64,000 nt of DNA from Propionibacterium acidifaciens DSM 21887. Lineage in GTDB: Bacteria > Actinomycetota > Actinomycetes > Propionibacteriales > Propionibacteriaceae. Position numbers and translations under genes: made by a program. The stretch covers positions 1-64,000 of the forward strand of contig NZ_AUFR01000011.1 of NCBI RefSeq assembly GCF_000426605.1, in the 5' to 3' direction. The notes below the pieces were generated by a model. It was not told where the DNA came from and made no database searches. It saw only the letters and a list, made by a program, of their open reading frames with translations. Below are positions 43,829 through 52,376 of the stretch, piece after piece (positions within the stretch are counted from its first letter, which is position 1; each line of letters starts with the position of its first letter).

Positions 43829-46191
43829 GACTCCTCCTTCACTGGGATTGCGGATGGGTTCACGGGGCCTCGCGTCATCTGGAAGCGGAGCTCGCTCACG
43901 TAGTGCTGGCCGGAGTCGTCGCACAGCCAGTTGTCCTCGGGAAGCGGCAGGCACTCGGATATCACGGCAGTGGCACCGAGCTCCTTCGCCCTGCGTGCCA
44001 TGCGCACGAGATTCGCCGTGAGAACAGGGCTGGTGAAATCCACGTGGATCGGTTTCGTCTCGTGCGAGAACTTGGCGAACACGCGCGTGGGCAGACCGTT
44101 CGAGGTGCGCCATTCCTGGACCCGCACGAAATCCATGGCGGGGTCCCCGCGGCCGGGCGGGATGAGCTCCTCCGGGGTTGGGGTCCACGCCTCCCGGAAC
44201 AGGACCAGGTCGTCGATGGACAGTCTGGGCGTGTGCTCACCCGGCAGACCGATCTTGAACGCGTCCGCGCACAGGATCGAGAGGGGAACGCCCCAGATCT
44301 CCCGCAGGGTGAGGACCCGACCGGAAGGCATGGTACCGACGATTCCCGCCGGCGTGTCCGTCAGGAGGATGCGCGAGGCCGGGACGACCCTTTCGGGATC
44401 GGCCGCGACGGCATTGGTGAACCCGATGCCGGTCTCGCCGGTTCCGATGCGCGCCGGCTTGACCCGGCCGGTGTTGCGCCGCCAACCGCTGGGGAACAGG
44501 GGCACGGTTCGGCTGGTGCCCAGGGCCCGGTTGATCGTGTCCCTGACGACCGGAGTCACAGCGGTTCCGGCGCTGCTCTCGACGGCCGGCATCTCCAGGG
44601 TCGCCAGACAGGCATGCAGCTCGCCCAGAACGACCTGGTAGTCACCGGCCTCGACGTTCTCGGCCGAGCGGGCGACGATCTGCAGATCGGGGCTGTGCAC
44701 CGACATCGCGGGGACCGGCGCCTCCGTCCGGGGGAAGCACTCGTGGACCGCCCCACGAATGCGACGGCTCTCGAGGCGGATCCGAGTCGCACTCGCGCCG
44801 GGCTCGCCGAGGATGCCCGCCCAACGGCGGGACAGCTCCTCCTCGACGGTCCTGAGAGGGTTGTCCTCGGTCTCGCCCCACAGCAGCTCGAGGGAATGGT
44901 CCCAGACGTCGGCGACCGTTCCCGCTCCACCGCCCGTCGAGACGATGAACTCAGTCATCGACCTCTCGAAGGCGAGGCAGAGCCTCTCGCCGAACCACTC
45001 GGCGGAACGCAGGACCAGGTCCAGTGGCTCGGCAATGCGGGTCAGCAGAGATTCGCCGACGGACGCCGCGCAGGGCCTCGTCGCGTCCATGTAGACCGTG
45101 GTGCGGGCCGCGTAGGCCTTTCCCTCGGAACGATACGAGGGCCCGTGTGCGATGGATTCGTAATACTCGTCGAACTCCGTCAGTCGCTCGCGGAGTTCCC
45201 GATGGTCGGCGGCGTTCCCCAGCTCTTGGAGCCGGGCCATGATGCCGTCGAGGACACCGCTGAAGCGGCGACGCAGTCCTTCGTCACCGATGCGCTCCAC
45301 GCGCTTCATCAGGAGAGGGAGCGCCGCCGGACTGACCGGGATGGCGGCGTCCCATGTGAGGAACCTCCTGTGGACGTACTTCACCAGGGTCTTCTCCACC
45401 CGGGCCCTGCTCCACGCGGAGGCGTCGGGGCCACCGGCGAGCTCGGCAAGGATGTCGGATCCATTCCGCGATCCATCGACGAGACGCAGGACGCGCATGT
45501 CCTGAGCGGGTACGTGCGGATTCACGTGGCCCGGGCGGACGAGCTCGCCGAGCTCCTCGTCGAGGCCCTGATCCGGTCGTACTCGTGGCGGGAACCACCA
45601 GCGACCCCCCGATTCGGAGAACACGGTTCCGAGGCGTTGCACGGCCCATGCCTCCATGCAGACCCACAGGTCCTCGACGGATTCAGCCGACGGGGTGAAC
45701 CCGAGCGCCACGCCCGGAGTACCGACGGGGATCCACGCGAAGGGGCCGAAGAAGCCGATCGTCTCCGCCTTGCTGCAGTAACGCTGCCAGTAGAGAGCCG
45801 CGGCCTCCTCCCTCCGGCGCCGTCGCGAGGACAGCCGCTCGGCCTCCGTGGACAGCTCGTGCATTCCATGGGAGAGGACGTTCCGGTTCTGCCAGGTCAA
45901 GGCGGACAGGAAATCCTCCCGGCGGAGGAGACCTGTGATCCTGGTGGACAGACGGAGCCGCTCCCCGGCGAACGCATCACGGTACTCGGTCTCGTCGATG
46001 ATGCCGTCCATGTACCGCTGAGCGGCCGTGCAGAGCTCGGGACACGAGAGGAGGTCGAGTCCTTCGACCGGGAAGCCGGCGCTCCGCAGGACACCCGCAC
46101 CGAACGCCCTCCAATCGGAGTCCCCGACCGGAACGAGATCCTTGATCCTGGAAATCGTTCTGCGATTCCTCGTGATCGTCGGGGTCGTCAT
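43825..46191 (-). CDS. LanB-like (Lant_dehydr_N) protein without the elimination domain
   Basis: This 788-residue protein resembles the N-terminal glutamylation domain of class I lanthipeptide dehydratases. Family-like blocks are ALYWQRYCSKAETIGFFGPF, the long helical middle, LSIDDLVLFREAWTP, and a C-terminal KPIHVDFTSPVLTANLVRMA with SELRFQMT. The SpaB_C elimination domain is absent. Stand-alone LanB proteins of this size use aminoacyl-tRNA either to glutamylate peptides or, in PEARL systems, to add an amino acid to a peptide C-terminus. Next to the sbnA/sbnB genes it could attach or tailor diaminopropionate. The start overlaps the aminotransferase stop (ATGA), and the downstream gene overlaps it likewise. 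Confidence 0.75.
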   Translation of the reverse strand: MTTPTITRNRRTISRIKDLVPVGDSDWRAFGAGVLRSAGFPVEGLDLLSCPELCTAAQRYMDGIIDETEYRDAFAGERLRLSTRITGLLRREDFLSALTWQNRNVLSHGMHELSTEAERLSSRRRRREEAAALYWQRYCSKAETIGFFGPFAWIPVGTPGVALGFTPSAESVEDLWVCMEAWAVQRLGTVFSESGGRWWFPPRVRPDQGLDEELGELVRPGHVNPHVPAQDMRVLRLVDGSRNGSDILAELAGGPDASAWSRARVEKTLVKYVHRRFLTWDAAIPVSPAALPLLMKRVERIGDEGLRRRFSGVLDGIMARLQELGNAADHRELRERLTEFDEYYESIAHGPSYRSEGKAYAARTTVYMDATRPCAASVGESLLTRIAEPLDLVLRSAEWFGERLCLAFERSMTEFIVSTGGGAGTVADVWDHSLELLWGETEDNPLRTVEEELSRRWAGILGEPGASATRIRLESRRIRGAVHECFPRTEAPVPAMSVHSPDLQIVARSAENVEAGDYQVVLGELHACLATLEMPAVESSAGTAVTPVVRDTINRALGTSRTVPLFPSGWRRNTGRVKPARIGTGETGIGFTNAVAADPERVVPASRILLTDTPAGIVGTMPSGRVLTLREIWGVPLSILCADAFKIGLPGEHTPRLSIDDLVLFREAWTPTPEELIPPGRGDPAMDFVRVQEWRTSNGLPTRVFAKFSHETKPIHVDFTSPVLTANLVRMARRAKELGATAVISECLPLPEDNWLCDDSGQHYVSELRFQMTRGPVNPSAIPVKEES

Positions 46192-47384
46192 GCCGCGCCC
46201 TCCTGAACGGTCCCTGCCCCGGAGATGACCGCGCAGAGGCGATCGGCGGCGACGTGCAGTTCGCTCTCGCTCGCGCCGCTGAACGACAGCCGCAGGCCGG
46301 CCCTGGCCGCTCCGGTACCGCCGAACCGCGCTCCGGGGACGAGAGCGATCCCGGCCCGCCGCGCCGCCTCAGCGAGTCCGGAGGCGTCGACTCCGGTCGC
46401 GTCGGTGAGCCAGAGGTAGAAGCCCCCGTCAGGTTCGCGCCAGCTCCAACGATCGCGGTCGAGCCCGGAGGCGACCAGCGCCTCCGACAGGGTCATGGCC
46501 TTCCCCGCGTAGATCTCGCGGAACCGTGCAATGGCACGGTCCCAGCCGCATCTGCGGTGATGGCCGGCGATGATCGCCTGCGCGATCGGCGAGGGCGACA
46601 GGGTCGCCGTCTCGACCGCGCCACGGATCCTCTCGTGGTACTGGGCGGCCGGATCGATCCAGCCGCACCGCAGGCCGGGAACGAAGACCTTCGAGAAGGT
46701 CCCCAGATAGGTGACGCCGGCGGGGCTCATGGATTTCAGTGCGGGTAGCTCACGGCCCGTGAATGAGAGCATCCCGTAGGGATTGTCCTCGATCACGTGC
46801 ACGTCGAGCGCCTCGCAGGCCTCGAGGAGCCTCTGCCGCCGGCCCGTGCCCTGGGTGCGCCCGGTCGGGTTGTGGAAGGTTGGCACCGTGTACAGCACGT
46901 CGAGCCGGCCCCCAGACGCTCGAACACGCGTGACGGTCTCGACGAGGGCCTCTGGGACGAGGCCCTCCTCATCCATGGGCACTGGGGCGACGCGGGCTCC
47001 GCACCAGGCGAAAGCGCTGAGGGCACCGGGGTAGGTGAGCTCTTCTGTCGCGATGTACTCCCCGTCGGCCACGAGCGCCCGGCACACGGCGACCAGGCCG
47101 AGTTGACTGCCGCTGGTGGGGACGAGGTTCGAGGCGAGGGGGTGCATCGATTCCCGGCCGGCCAGGTCCTCGATCGCCTCGACGAGGTCGCTCGGCGTCT
47201 CCATGGTCGAGTACTGGAGGATGGTGGGCCCGCCCAGGCGGATCTGGCGGCCGACCTGCTCCGAGAGTCCCCTCATCTCGATGGGGCTCAGATCGGGCAC
47301 CCCGCCGGCCAGCGAGATGCCTCCGGACGGCACGTCGAAGAGGTGCGCTGCTCCTGCGGTCATGGCGATGCGCTCATTCCGCAT
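46188..47384 (-). CDS. PLP-dependent aminotransferase (MocR/2-aminoadipate type)
   Basis: This 398-residue fold-type I aminotransferase has ISLAGGVPDLSP at the N-terminus, TSGSQLGL, PTFHNPTGRTQ, IEDNPYGML and the PLP lysine in LGTFSKVFVPGLRCGW. There is no N-terminal GntR domain, so it is an enzyme rather than a MocR regulator. It may make an amino acid starter or install a terminal amine. It overlaps the carrier-protein gene by 11 nt. An internal Met at 47363 is an alternative start. Confidence 0.82.
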   Translation of the reverse strand: MRNERIAMTAGAAHLFDVPSGGISLAGGVPDLSPIEMRGLSEQVGRQIRLGGPTILQYSTMETPSDLVEAIEDLAGRESMHPLASNLVPTSGSQLGLVAVCRALVADGEYIATEELTYPGALSAFAWCGARVAPVPMDEEGLVPEALVETVTRVRASGGRLDVLYTVPTFHNPTGRTQGTGRRQRLLEACEALDVHVIEDNPYGMLSFTGRELPALKSMSPAGVTYLGTFSKVFVPGLRCGWIDPAAQYHERIRGAVETATLSPSPIAQAIIAGHHRRCGWDRAIARFREIYAGKAMTLSEALVASGLDRDRWSWREPDGGFYLWLTDATGVDASGLAEAARRAGIALVPGARFGGTGAARAGLRLSFSGASESELHVAADRLCAVISGAGTVQEGAA

Positions 47385-47613
47385 GAGTCGTGACCGCGCT
47401 CTCGGCGTAGGCATGCATCTCCGCCGGGGTCCGGGGCAGCCCATCGGCGAACGACGCGGGGTCGATCTCGATGGAGTAGCTGTCCTCGACAGCCACGAGG
47501 ACGTTCAGGAGACCGAGCGAGTCGAGTCCCTGGGCCGTGAAACTGGTCTGGGGGTCATCGAGCTCGACTCGCGCTGCGGTCGAGATGACTGCGGTGAATT
47601 CTTCGATGGTCAT
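47374..47613 (-). CDS. Acyl/peptidyl carrier protein 2
   Basis: This 79-residue carrier protein has the site QGLDSLGLLNVLVAVEDSY. Its start at 47613 follows AAGGAG. It lies immediately downstream of the AMP ligase, so it is likely the carrier loaded by that ligase, distinct from ACP 1 at 40578. Phosphopantetheine would be added by the PPTase at 33881. Confidence 0.87.
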   Translation of the reverse strand: MTIEEFTAVISTAARVELDDPQTSFTAQGLDSLGLLNVLVAVEDSYSIEIDPASFADGLPRTPAEMHAYAESAVTTHAE

Positions 47614-47644
47614 GTTCTGCTCCTTGTTCCGGTTGAGGCGACGC

Positions 47645-49117
47645 TCAGGAGACGGTGCCGAGGCAGAGGTTCTCCAGCTGACGTCGATCGGGTTTCGCGT
47701 TGTGCGTGAGGGGGATGGAGTCCATGCGGATGATCCGGTCGGGGGCCCTCGCCTGATCGAGGAACTCCTCGAGAGTGATGCCGAGGGAGTCGGGATCGGC
47801 CGGACCCGTGAAGCAGAGGGTGAGGCTCTCGGAGGGCCCGGACGGGTGGAGGGCGACGGCAGCATCCACCCCTTCGACCCGCTCGGCCGCGGATTCGATC
47901 TCGTTGAGCGAGATTCGAATGCCATGGCGTTTGACGATGTCGTCGTTGCGGCCCATGAAGAACAACCTGCCGGTGTCGTCCAGGCGACCTCGATCGCCGG
48001 TGTGCAACTCGACCGATCCGTCCGGAGCCCGGCGATAGCGGTCCTGAGCCTCCATGGGGACACCCCAGTAGCCACTCATCACGGTGCGGCCGCGGACGAC
48101 GATCTCACCGGGATGACCCGTCCCGACCGGTTCGCCGTTCTCGTCGAGGATGAGGATCTCGTCCCCCGGGATGGCTCGTCCCACGGATTCGGGATGAGCC
48201 CGCCATTCGTTGGTGGGCAGGATCGAAATCCTCTTGCACTCGGTCATGCCGTACATGGAGGCGTACTGCACCCGGGGGAAACGCTCCAGGAACTCCTCCA
48301 TGAGCGCGGGCGCCATCCGGGCGCCGGTGTTCGTCACGAGGCGCAGCACCGTGCCGACAGGACGGTGCCGGTGCAGGGCGATGAGCATGCGGGCCAGCGA
48401 TGGAACCAGCGGAACGACCGTGACGCCCCGCTCCACGATGATGCGCAGCAGGCGAACGTCCTCGGCGGCACTGACGATGACGACCTCGGCCCCGCAGTCA
48501 GCGGCGAGAAGGAGCTGGTAGAGGCCGTAGTCGAAGGCGAGCGGAAGACGACAGGCGATGACGTCGTCGCTGCGGTAGCCGAGACAGGAACCGATCGACT
48601 CGACTGCTGCACGCACCTGACGATGGGGGCAGACGACCCCTTTGGGATTCCCGGTCGTGCCCGAGGTGTAGATCAGCAGGGCCGGAGCGTTCTCCGAGGT
48701 CGTTGCACGACGGGGGCGGGGCGTGGCACTGACGCGAGGAAGATCGGCGAGGTCGATGACCCGTCGGCCTCCGGCGAGGGGGGCACCGGCCGGACCGTCG
48801 GCGACGACGACTCGCGCATCGCAGTCGTTGACGACGTGGTCGACCTGCATTCTCGTGAGACCCGGGTGCAGCGGGACGAACACGGCACCGAGTTCCAGCA
48901 CCGCCCACATGAGGACGACGGTTCGGACGCACGGCCCGGCGAGAGCGACGACGCGGTCACCAGGGCGGACACCGAGATCGGTGAGCTCATCGGCCGTTGC
49001 GGCGACCCTCGCCCCCAGTTCCGACCAGCGGAGCCGTTCCGTGCGATCGCTCACGGCGGGCCTGTCGGGGCGGTTCCTCACGGAGTTCCAGAGGAGTTCT
49101 TGGACGACCATGATCAT
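47645..49117 (-). CDS. AMP-dependent acyl/aminoacyl ligase (ANL family)
   Basis: This 490-residue adenylating enzyme has A3 motif LLIYTSGTTGNPKG, A5 MYGMTECKR, A7 HTGDRGRLDDTGRLFFMGR, A8 KRHGIRISLNEIE and the A10 lysine in NAKPDRRQL. It should activate a carboxylic acid as AMP ester and transfer it to carrier protein 2, located 31 nt downstream. Candidate substrates are a fatty or amino acid starter, perhaps diaminopropionate; the binding-pocket residues were not decoded. The start overlaps the acyltransferase stop (ATGA). Confidence 0.87.
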   Translation of the reverse strand: MIMVVQELLWNSVRNRPDRPAVSDRTERLRWSELGARVAATADELTDLGVRPGDRVVALAGPCVRTVVLMWAVLELGAVFVPLHPGLTRMQVDHVVNDCDARVVVADGPAGAPLAGGRRVIDLADLPRVSATPRPRRATTSENAPALLIYTSGTTGNPKGVVCPHRQVRAAVESIGSCLGYRSDDVIACRLPLAFDYGLYQLLLAADCGAEVVIVSAAEDVRLLRIIVERGVTVVPLVPSLARMLIALHRHRPVGTVLRLVTNTGARMAPALMEEFLERFPRVQYASMYGMTECKRISILPTNEWRAHPESVGRAIPGDEILILDENGEPVGTGHPGEIVVRGRTVMSGYWGVPMEAQDRYRRAPDGSVELHTGDRGRLDDTGRLFFMGRNDDIVKRHGIRISLNEIESAAERVEGVDAAVALHPSGPSESLTLCFTGPADPDSLGITLEEFLDQARAPDRIIRMDSIPLTHNAKPDRRQLENLCLGTVS

Positions 49118-50004
49118 GCCTTCCGGGTGAGATCTCGAGGGGTGGTGACGCACATGACCGATGACGAGGGGAGCCGACGGCGGGCCAGGCCGCTCAGCGT
49201 CCTGCCGGGAGGAGCGGCCACGATCATCCCCGGGTCGAGCGACTCGATCGTGTCCATGCACAGGTCCCAGCGCACGGGAGCGGTGATCTGACGCACCAGA
49301 CGATCGCGGAGCTCGTCCCCGTCACGGATGACTCGACCATCCAGGTTCTGGATGATCGGAATGGGGGCTGCACGGAAGGGGACTTCGTCTGCCGCCAGGC
49401 CGAAGGCCTCGAGTGCGGGCCTCATGAACGGGGTGTGGAAGGCTCCCGCCACCGCCAGACGCTTCACCGCGCAGCCCTCCGGAGGTGCACTGGTCAGTCG
49501 TTCGATGGCTTTCAGCGATCCGGCCGCAACCACCTGCCCCGTGCCATTGCGATTGGCCACGGATGCACCGGCCGCCCCGATGGCATCGGCGACGACCGCG
49601 GGGTCGCCCCCCAGGACGGCCGCCATCGTCGTCTCCGCCGCCCTGCAGGCCTCGGCCATGGCCAACCCGCGGAGACGGGCCAACCGCACGGCCTCGCCCG
49701 GCTCCAGCACACCGGCCATCGCCGCGGCAGACAGTTCGCCGACGGAGTGACCGGCCACCGCGATGCTCCGGCCGGTCACCTCGGTCATGATGAGAAGGGC
49801 TTGGGCGACGAGCAGCGGTTGGGCATTCTCCGTGCGGGAGATCTCGGCCATCGAGCCCTCCGTGCCGAGCGCTGCCAGATCGATCCCCGCCCGGAGGGAC
49901 CACTCGCGCAACCGTGCGGAGGCGGCCGGCTCCCTGATCCAGGGCGTCAGCATTCGGGGCCGTTGGGCCCCCTGCCCTGGGCAGATGACGATCGCGGTGG
50001 TCAT
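49114..50004 (-). CDS. Malonyl-CoA:ACP transacylase (FabD-like)
   Basis: This 296-residue acyltransferase has IVICPGQGAQ at the N-terminus, the active Ser in AVAGHSVGELSAAAMAG and the catalytic His in GAFHTPFM. It loads malonyl units onto ACP for chain extension. The Met at 50004 has GGAGG 10 nt upstream; an ATG at 50010 gives two more residues. It provides the extender-unit step for the KS-CLF. Confidence 0.87.
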   Translation of the reverse strand: MTTAIVICPGQGAQRPRMLTPWIREPAASARLREWSLRAGIDLAALGTEGSMAEISRTENAQPLLVAQALLIMTEVTGRSIAVAGHSVGELSAAAMAGVLEPGEAVRLARLRGLAMAEACRAAETTMAAVLGGDPAVVADAIGAAGASVANRNGTGQVVAAGSLKAIERLTSAPPEGCAVKRLAVAGAFHTPFMRPALEAFGLAADEVPFRAAPIPIIQNLDGRVIRDGDELRDRLVRQITAPVRWDLCMDTIESLDPGMIVAAPPGRTLSGLARRRLPSSSVMCVTTPRDLTRKA

Positions 50005-50041
50005 TTCCATCCTTCCTCCCCCGTGGTTCGTGCAGGACCGC

Positions 50042-50878
50042 TCACGCGCGGCCCGAACTCTTCGTGTAGGCGCGTGCGGCGAGCAGCACGAACAGGACGA
50101 ACCAGCCGCCGACGTCGAGGAGCACGAAGGTCAACGAGGAGTGGACACCGGACAGGGAGCAGCCATCGGTGAGGGCACGACGAGCGATGTCGGACACCCC
50201 GAACATCGGAGTCCAGCGGCCGACTTGGAGCACCCTGCCCGACAGGGGGAGGAAGAGGTTGCCGATGAAGGCGAGTGCAGTCGTCGTGAGACCGGGGATC
50301 GACGTGACGATCTCGGCGCGCAGGGTCAACCCGATACCGAGCCCGAATGCGGCGAAGACCGCTGAACCGCCCCATGCGGTGAGCAGACCGAGAATCCAGA
50401 CCCGCAGATTCCCCTCGGCGCCGGTCCCCCAGCCGAGAAGACCGACGACAACGACGGGCAGCACGGCCGAGAGCATGGCGGAAGCCACTTTGGACAGGAC
50501 ATATCCGACCGATGAGATCGGCATGAGACGCATGGTGCGCATCCAGCCCGAAGACTTCTCAATGGCGATTCCCACTGCGGTCGACGTGGAGGCCGTGGCC
50601 GATCCGTACACCGCAATGCCGATCATCATCCACATGGCGAAATTTCCGTGCGGGGGAGCGGTGTGCGAGCTGCCGGTCCGGTGGAGCGCGAGATAGAGGA
50701 CTGCGGGAAGCGCCACATTGATGAGCAGGGCCTGCCTGTTGAAGGGCCGCTTCAACTCGTGGCCCAAGTAGGTGAGGCTGAGGCCACCGGCCGGCCTCGC
50801 GGAGACGGGGGCGAATGTCTTGACAGCCCGGGCCGGAGCGTGATCGGCGAGAACAGGTGCAGTGGTGAGCAGGGACAT
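50042..50878 (-). CDS. ABC-2 type exporter permease of the cluster
   Basis: This 278-residue membrane protein has six hydrophobic segments and closely parallels the permease at 25986-26816 (NFAMWMMIGIAVYGSATAST, TALAFIGNLFLPLSGRVLQV). It works with the ATPase immediately upstream (9 nt). Export of, or immunity to, the cluster product is the likely job. Confidence 0.88.
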   Translation of the reverse strand: MSLLTTAPVLADHAPARAVKTFAPVSARPAGGLSLTYLGHELKRPFNRQALLINVALPAVLYLALHRTGSSHTAPPHGNFAMWMMIGIAVYGSATASTSTAVGIAIEKSSGWMRTMRLMPISSVGYVLSKVASAMLSAVLPVVVVGLLGWGTGAEGNLRVWILGLLTAWGGSAVFAAFGLGIGLTLRAEIVTSIPGLTTTALAFIGNLFLPLSGRVLQVGRWTPMFGVSDIARRALTDGCSLSGVHSSLTFVLLDVGGWFVLFVLLAARAYTKSSGRA

Positions 50879-50887
50879 GATGGTCTC

Positions 50888-51823
50888 TCAGTTCTTGCGG
50901 GTGAGGGTGAGGAAGGCGTCCTCGAGGCTCTGCGGGAGAACTTCGATGTCGGTGGCTCCGACTCGTACGAGATCGCCCACGAGGGCGTCGGAGTCGGTGC
51001 TGTGCAGATAGGTGCGGCCCGCGGACCGTTTGACGATGCTGACCCCCGGGTCATCGAGGACCGTCCGCGCGGCGTCAGCCGGCAGGACGCAGGAGGCGAT
51101 GCGGCCCGAACTCGCGGCTCGGATGTTGTCCGCCGTGTCATCGGCGATGATCCGACCGTCCTGGATGAGGATGACCCGGTCCGCGAACTGGTCCGCCTCC
51201 TCGATGTAGTGGGTGGCGAAGACAACCGTGCGGCCACGGTCCGCGTCCTCGTGGACGCGCTCCCAGAAGGTCCTCCGGGCCTCCACGTCCATGGCGGCGG
51301 TGGGTTCGTCGAGGATCATCAGCTCAGGATTCGGGATGAGGGCCATCCCGAAGCGGACGCGCTGGATCTCCCCGCCCGAGCACGTGGAGATCTTCCGGTC
51401 CGCCAGCTCGTTGATGTTGGCCCGCGCCATGCACCTGTCGACCTCGGCTTCGCGGAACAGGCCTCCGACCATGTGCATCAGGTCGCGCACGGTGAGGTCC
51501 GGGAGCATGCCTCCGGACTGCATGACGGCGGAGACCAGTCCTGCATGGGCGGCAGTGATCGGGTCGAGTCCGAAGATGCGTGCGCTTCCGGAATCCGGCC
51601 CGAGCAGTCCCAGGGCCAGGTCGATCGTCGTGGATTTTCCAGCGCCGTTGGGGCCGAGAAAGGCGACGACCTCGCCCCGGTCGATGGTGAACGAGACGTC
51701 ATCGACGGCGGTGATGGTTCCTCCGCTCGGGGCCCGGAACGTCTTCGTGAGGGATTCGAGACGGATCGCTGCATTCGGATCATGCTCACGAGATGTCAAC
51801 GGGTCATTCAGGTACTGGGCCAT
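50888..51823 (-). CDS. ABC-2 type exporter ATPase of the cluster
   Basis: This 311-residue ATPase has Walker A GPNGAGKST, signature CSGGEIQR, Walker B LMILDEPTAAMD and H-loop ATHYIEEADQF. It shares the unusual Cys in the signature and the SAGRTYLHSTDSDAL segment with the ATPase at 25064-25984, showing the two systems are paralogues. It is the first gene of the long minus-strand operon; GAAAGGATCC precedes the ATG at 51823. A TGACA-type palindrome lies 132 nt upstream. Confidence 0.9.
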   Translation of the reverse strand: MAQYLNDPLTSREHDPNAAIRLESLTKTFRAPSGGTITAVDDVSFTIDRGEVVAFLGPNGAGKSTTIDLALGLLGPDSGSARIFGLDPITAAHAGLVSAVMQSGGMLPDLTVRDLMHMVGGLFREAEVDRCMARANINELADRKISTCSGGEIQRVRFGMALIPNPELMILDEPTAAMDVEARRTFWERVHEDADRGRTVVFATHYIEEADQFADRVILIQDGRIIADDTADNIRAASSGRIASCVLPADAARTVLDDPGVSIVKRSAGRTYLHSTDSDALVGDLVRVGATDIEVLPQSLEDAFLTLTRKN

Positions 51824-51954
51824 GAGGATCCTTTCAGTGCGCCGAGGAGCGGGTAATCCTTGTTCCGCCATCGATCCTGTGACGCCGGGAACCGTTCTGG
51901 CGAGGGAACATGGGAGGCTCATGAGAAGTCGGGGCACCTGTGTGCCGGTCGATG

Positions 51955-51966
51955 TGACAGATGTCA
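51955..51966. promoter_or_regulatory. TGACA-N2-TGTCA palindrome upstream of the cluster operon
   Basis: TGACAGATGTCA is a perfect inverted repeat of 5-bp arms with a 2-bp centre. Read on the minus strand (TGACATCTGTCA) it matches 9 of 12 bases of the element upstream of the first ABC exporter. Size and symmetry fit a LuxR-type response-regulator site. It lies 132 nt upstream of the operon's first start codon. Confidence 0.4.
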
Positions 51967-52376
51967 TGACAGCCCGCCACGCACGCTTGTTCAGCGGAAC
52001 GGCGCGGCAAGTCCACCGGGCCCTCCCGGATCACTGCGCGGAAGGATCCACCAGCCGTCATGCATGGGCGGGTCCCGGTCGGAGGAGAGATCGATGAAGT
52101 CGCAGCAGACGAACCGCTCGGGCGCGCCGCGAGGGGCCGGACGTTCTCCGGATCGTTGTCGGTTTCGCGGACGGCACGCGCTCAGCCCCGATCGGGCGGG
52201 CTGCGCGCCGAATCCGTCAGCGTCGGCGGGGAAGACGCGGACCCGCCCGTTGGGATGGCCGCCGTCCTCCGCCCCGCGAGTCGGTGCGGAGGCTGTCGCC
52301 GTGCGTGAATCGATCCCGCCGGTCCCGCCCCGAACGCATCCTCGTCACGACGAACGCCCCCGGTCCGCCCCAGCCC
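51967..52376. other. Gene-free region between the cluster and mshB-like gene
   Basis: Apart from the palindrome at its left edge, I see no supported gene. Frames on the plus strand are arginine/glycine-rich and lack homology. This is probably the right boundary of the biosynthetic cluster. Confidence 0.45.
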
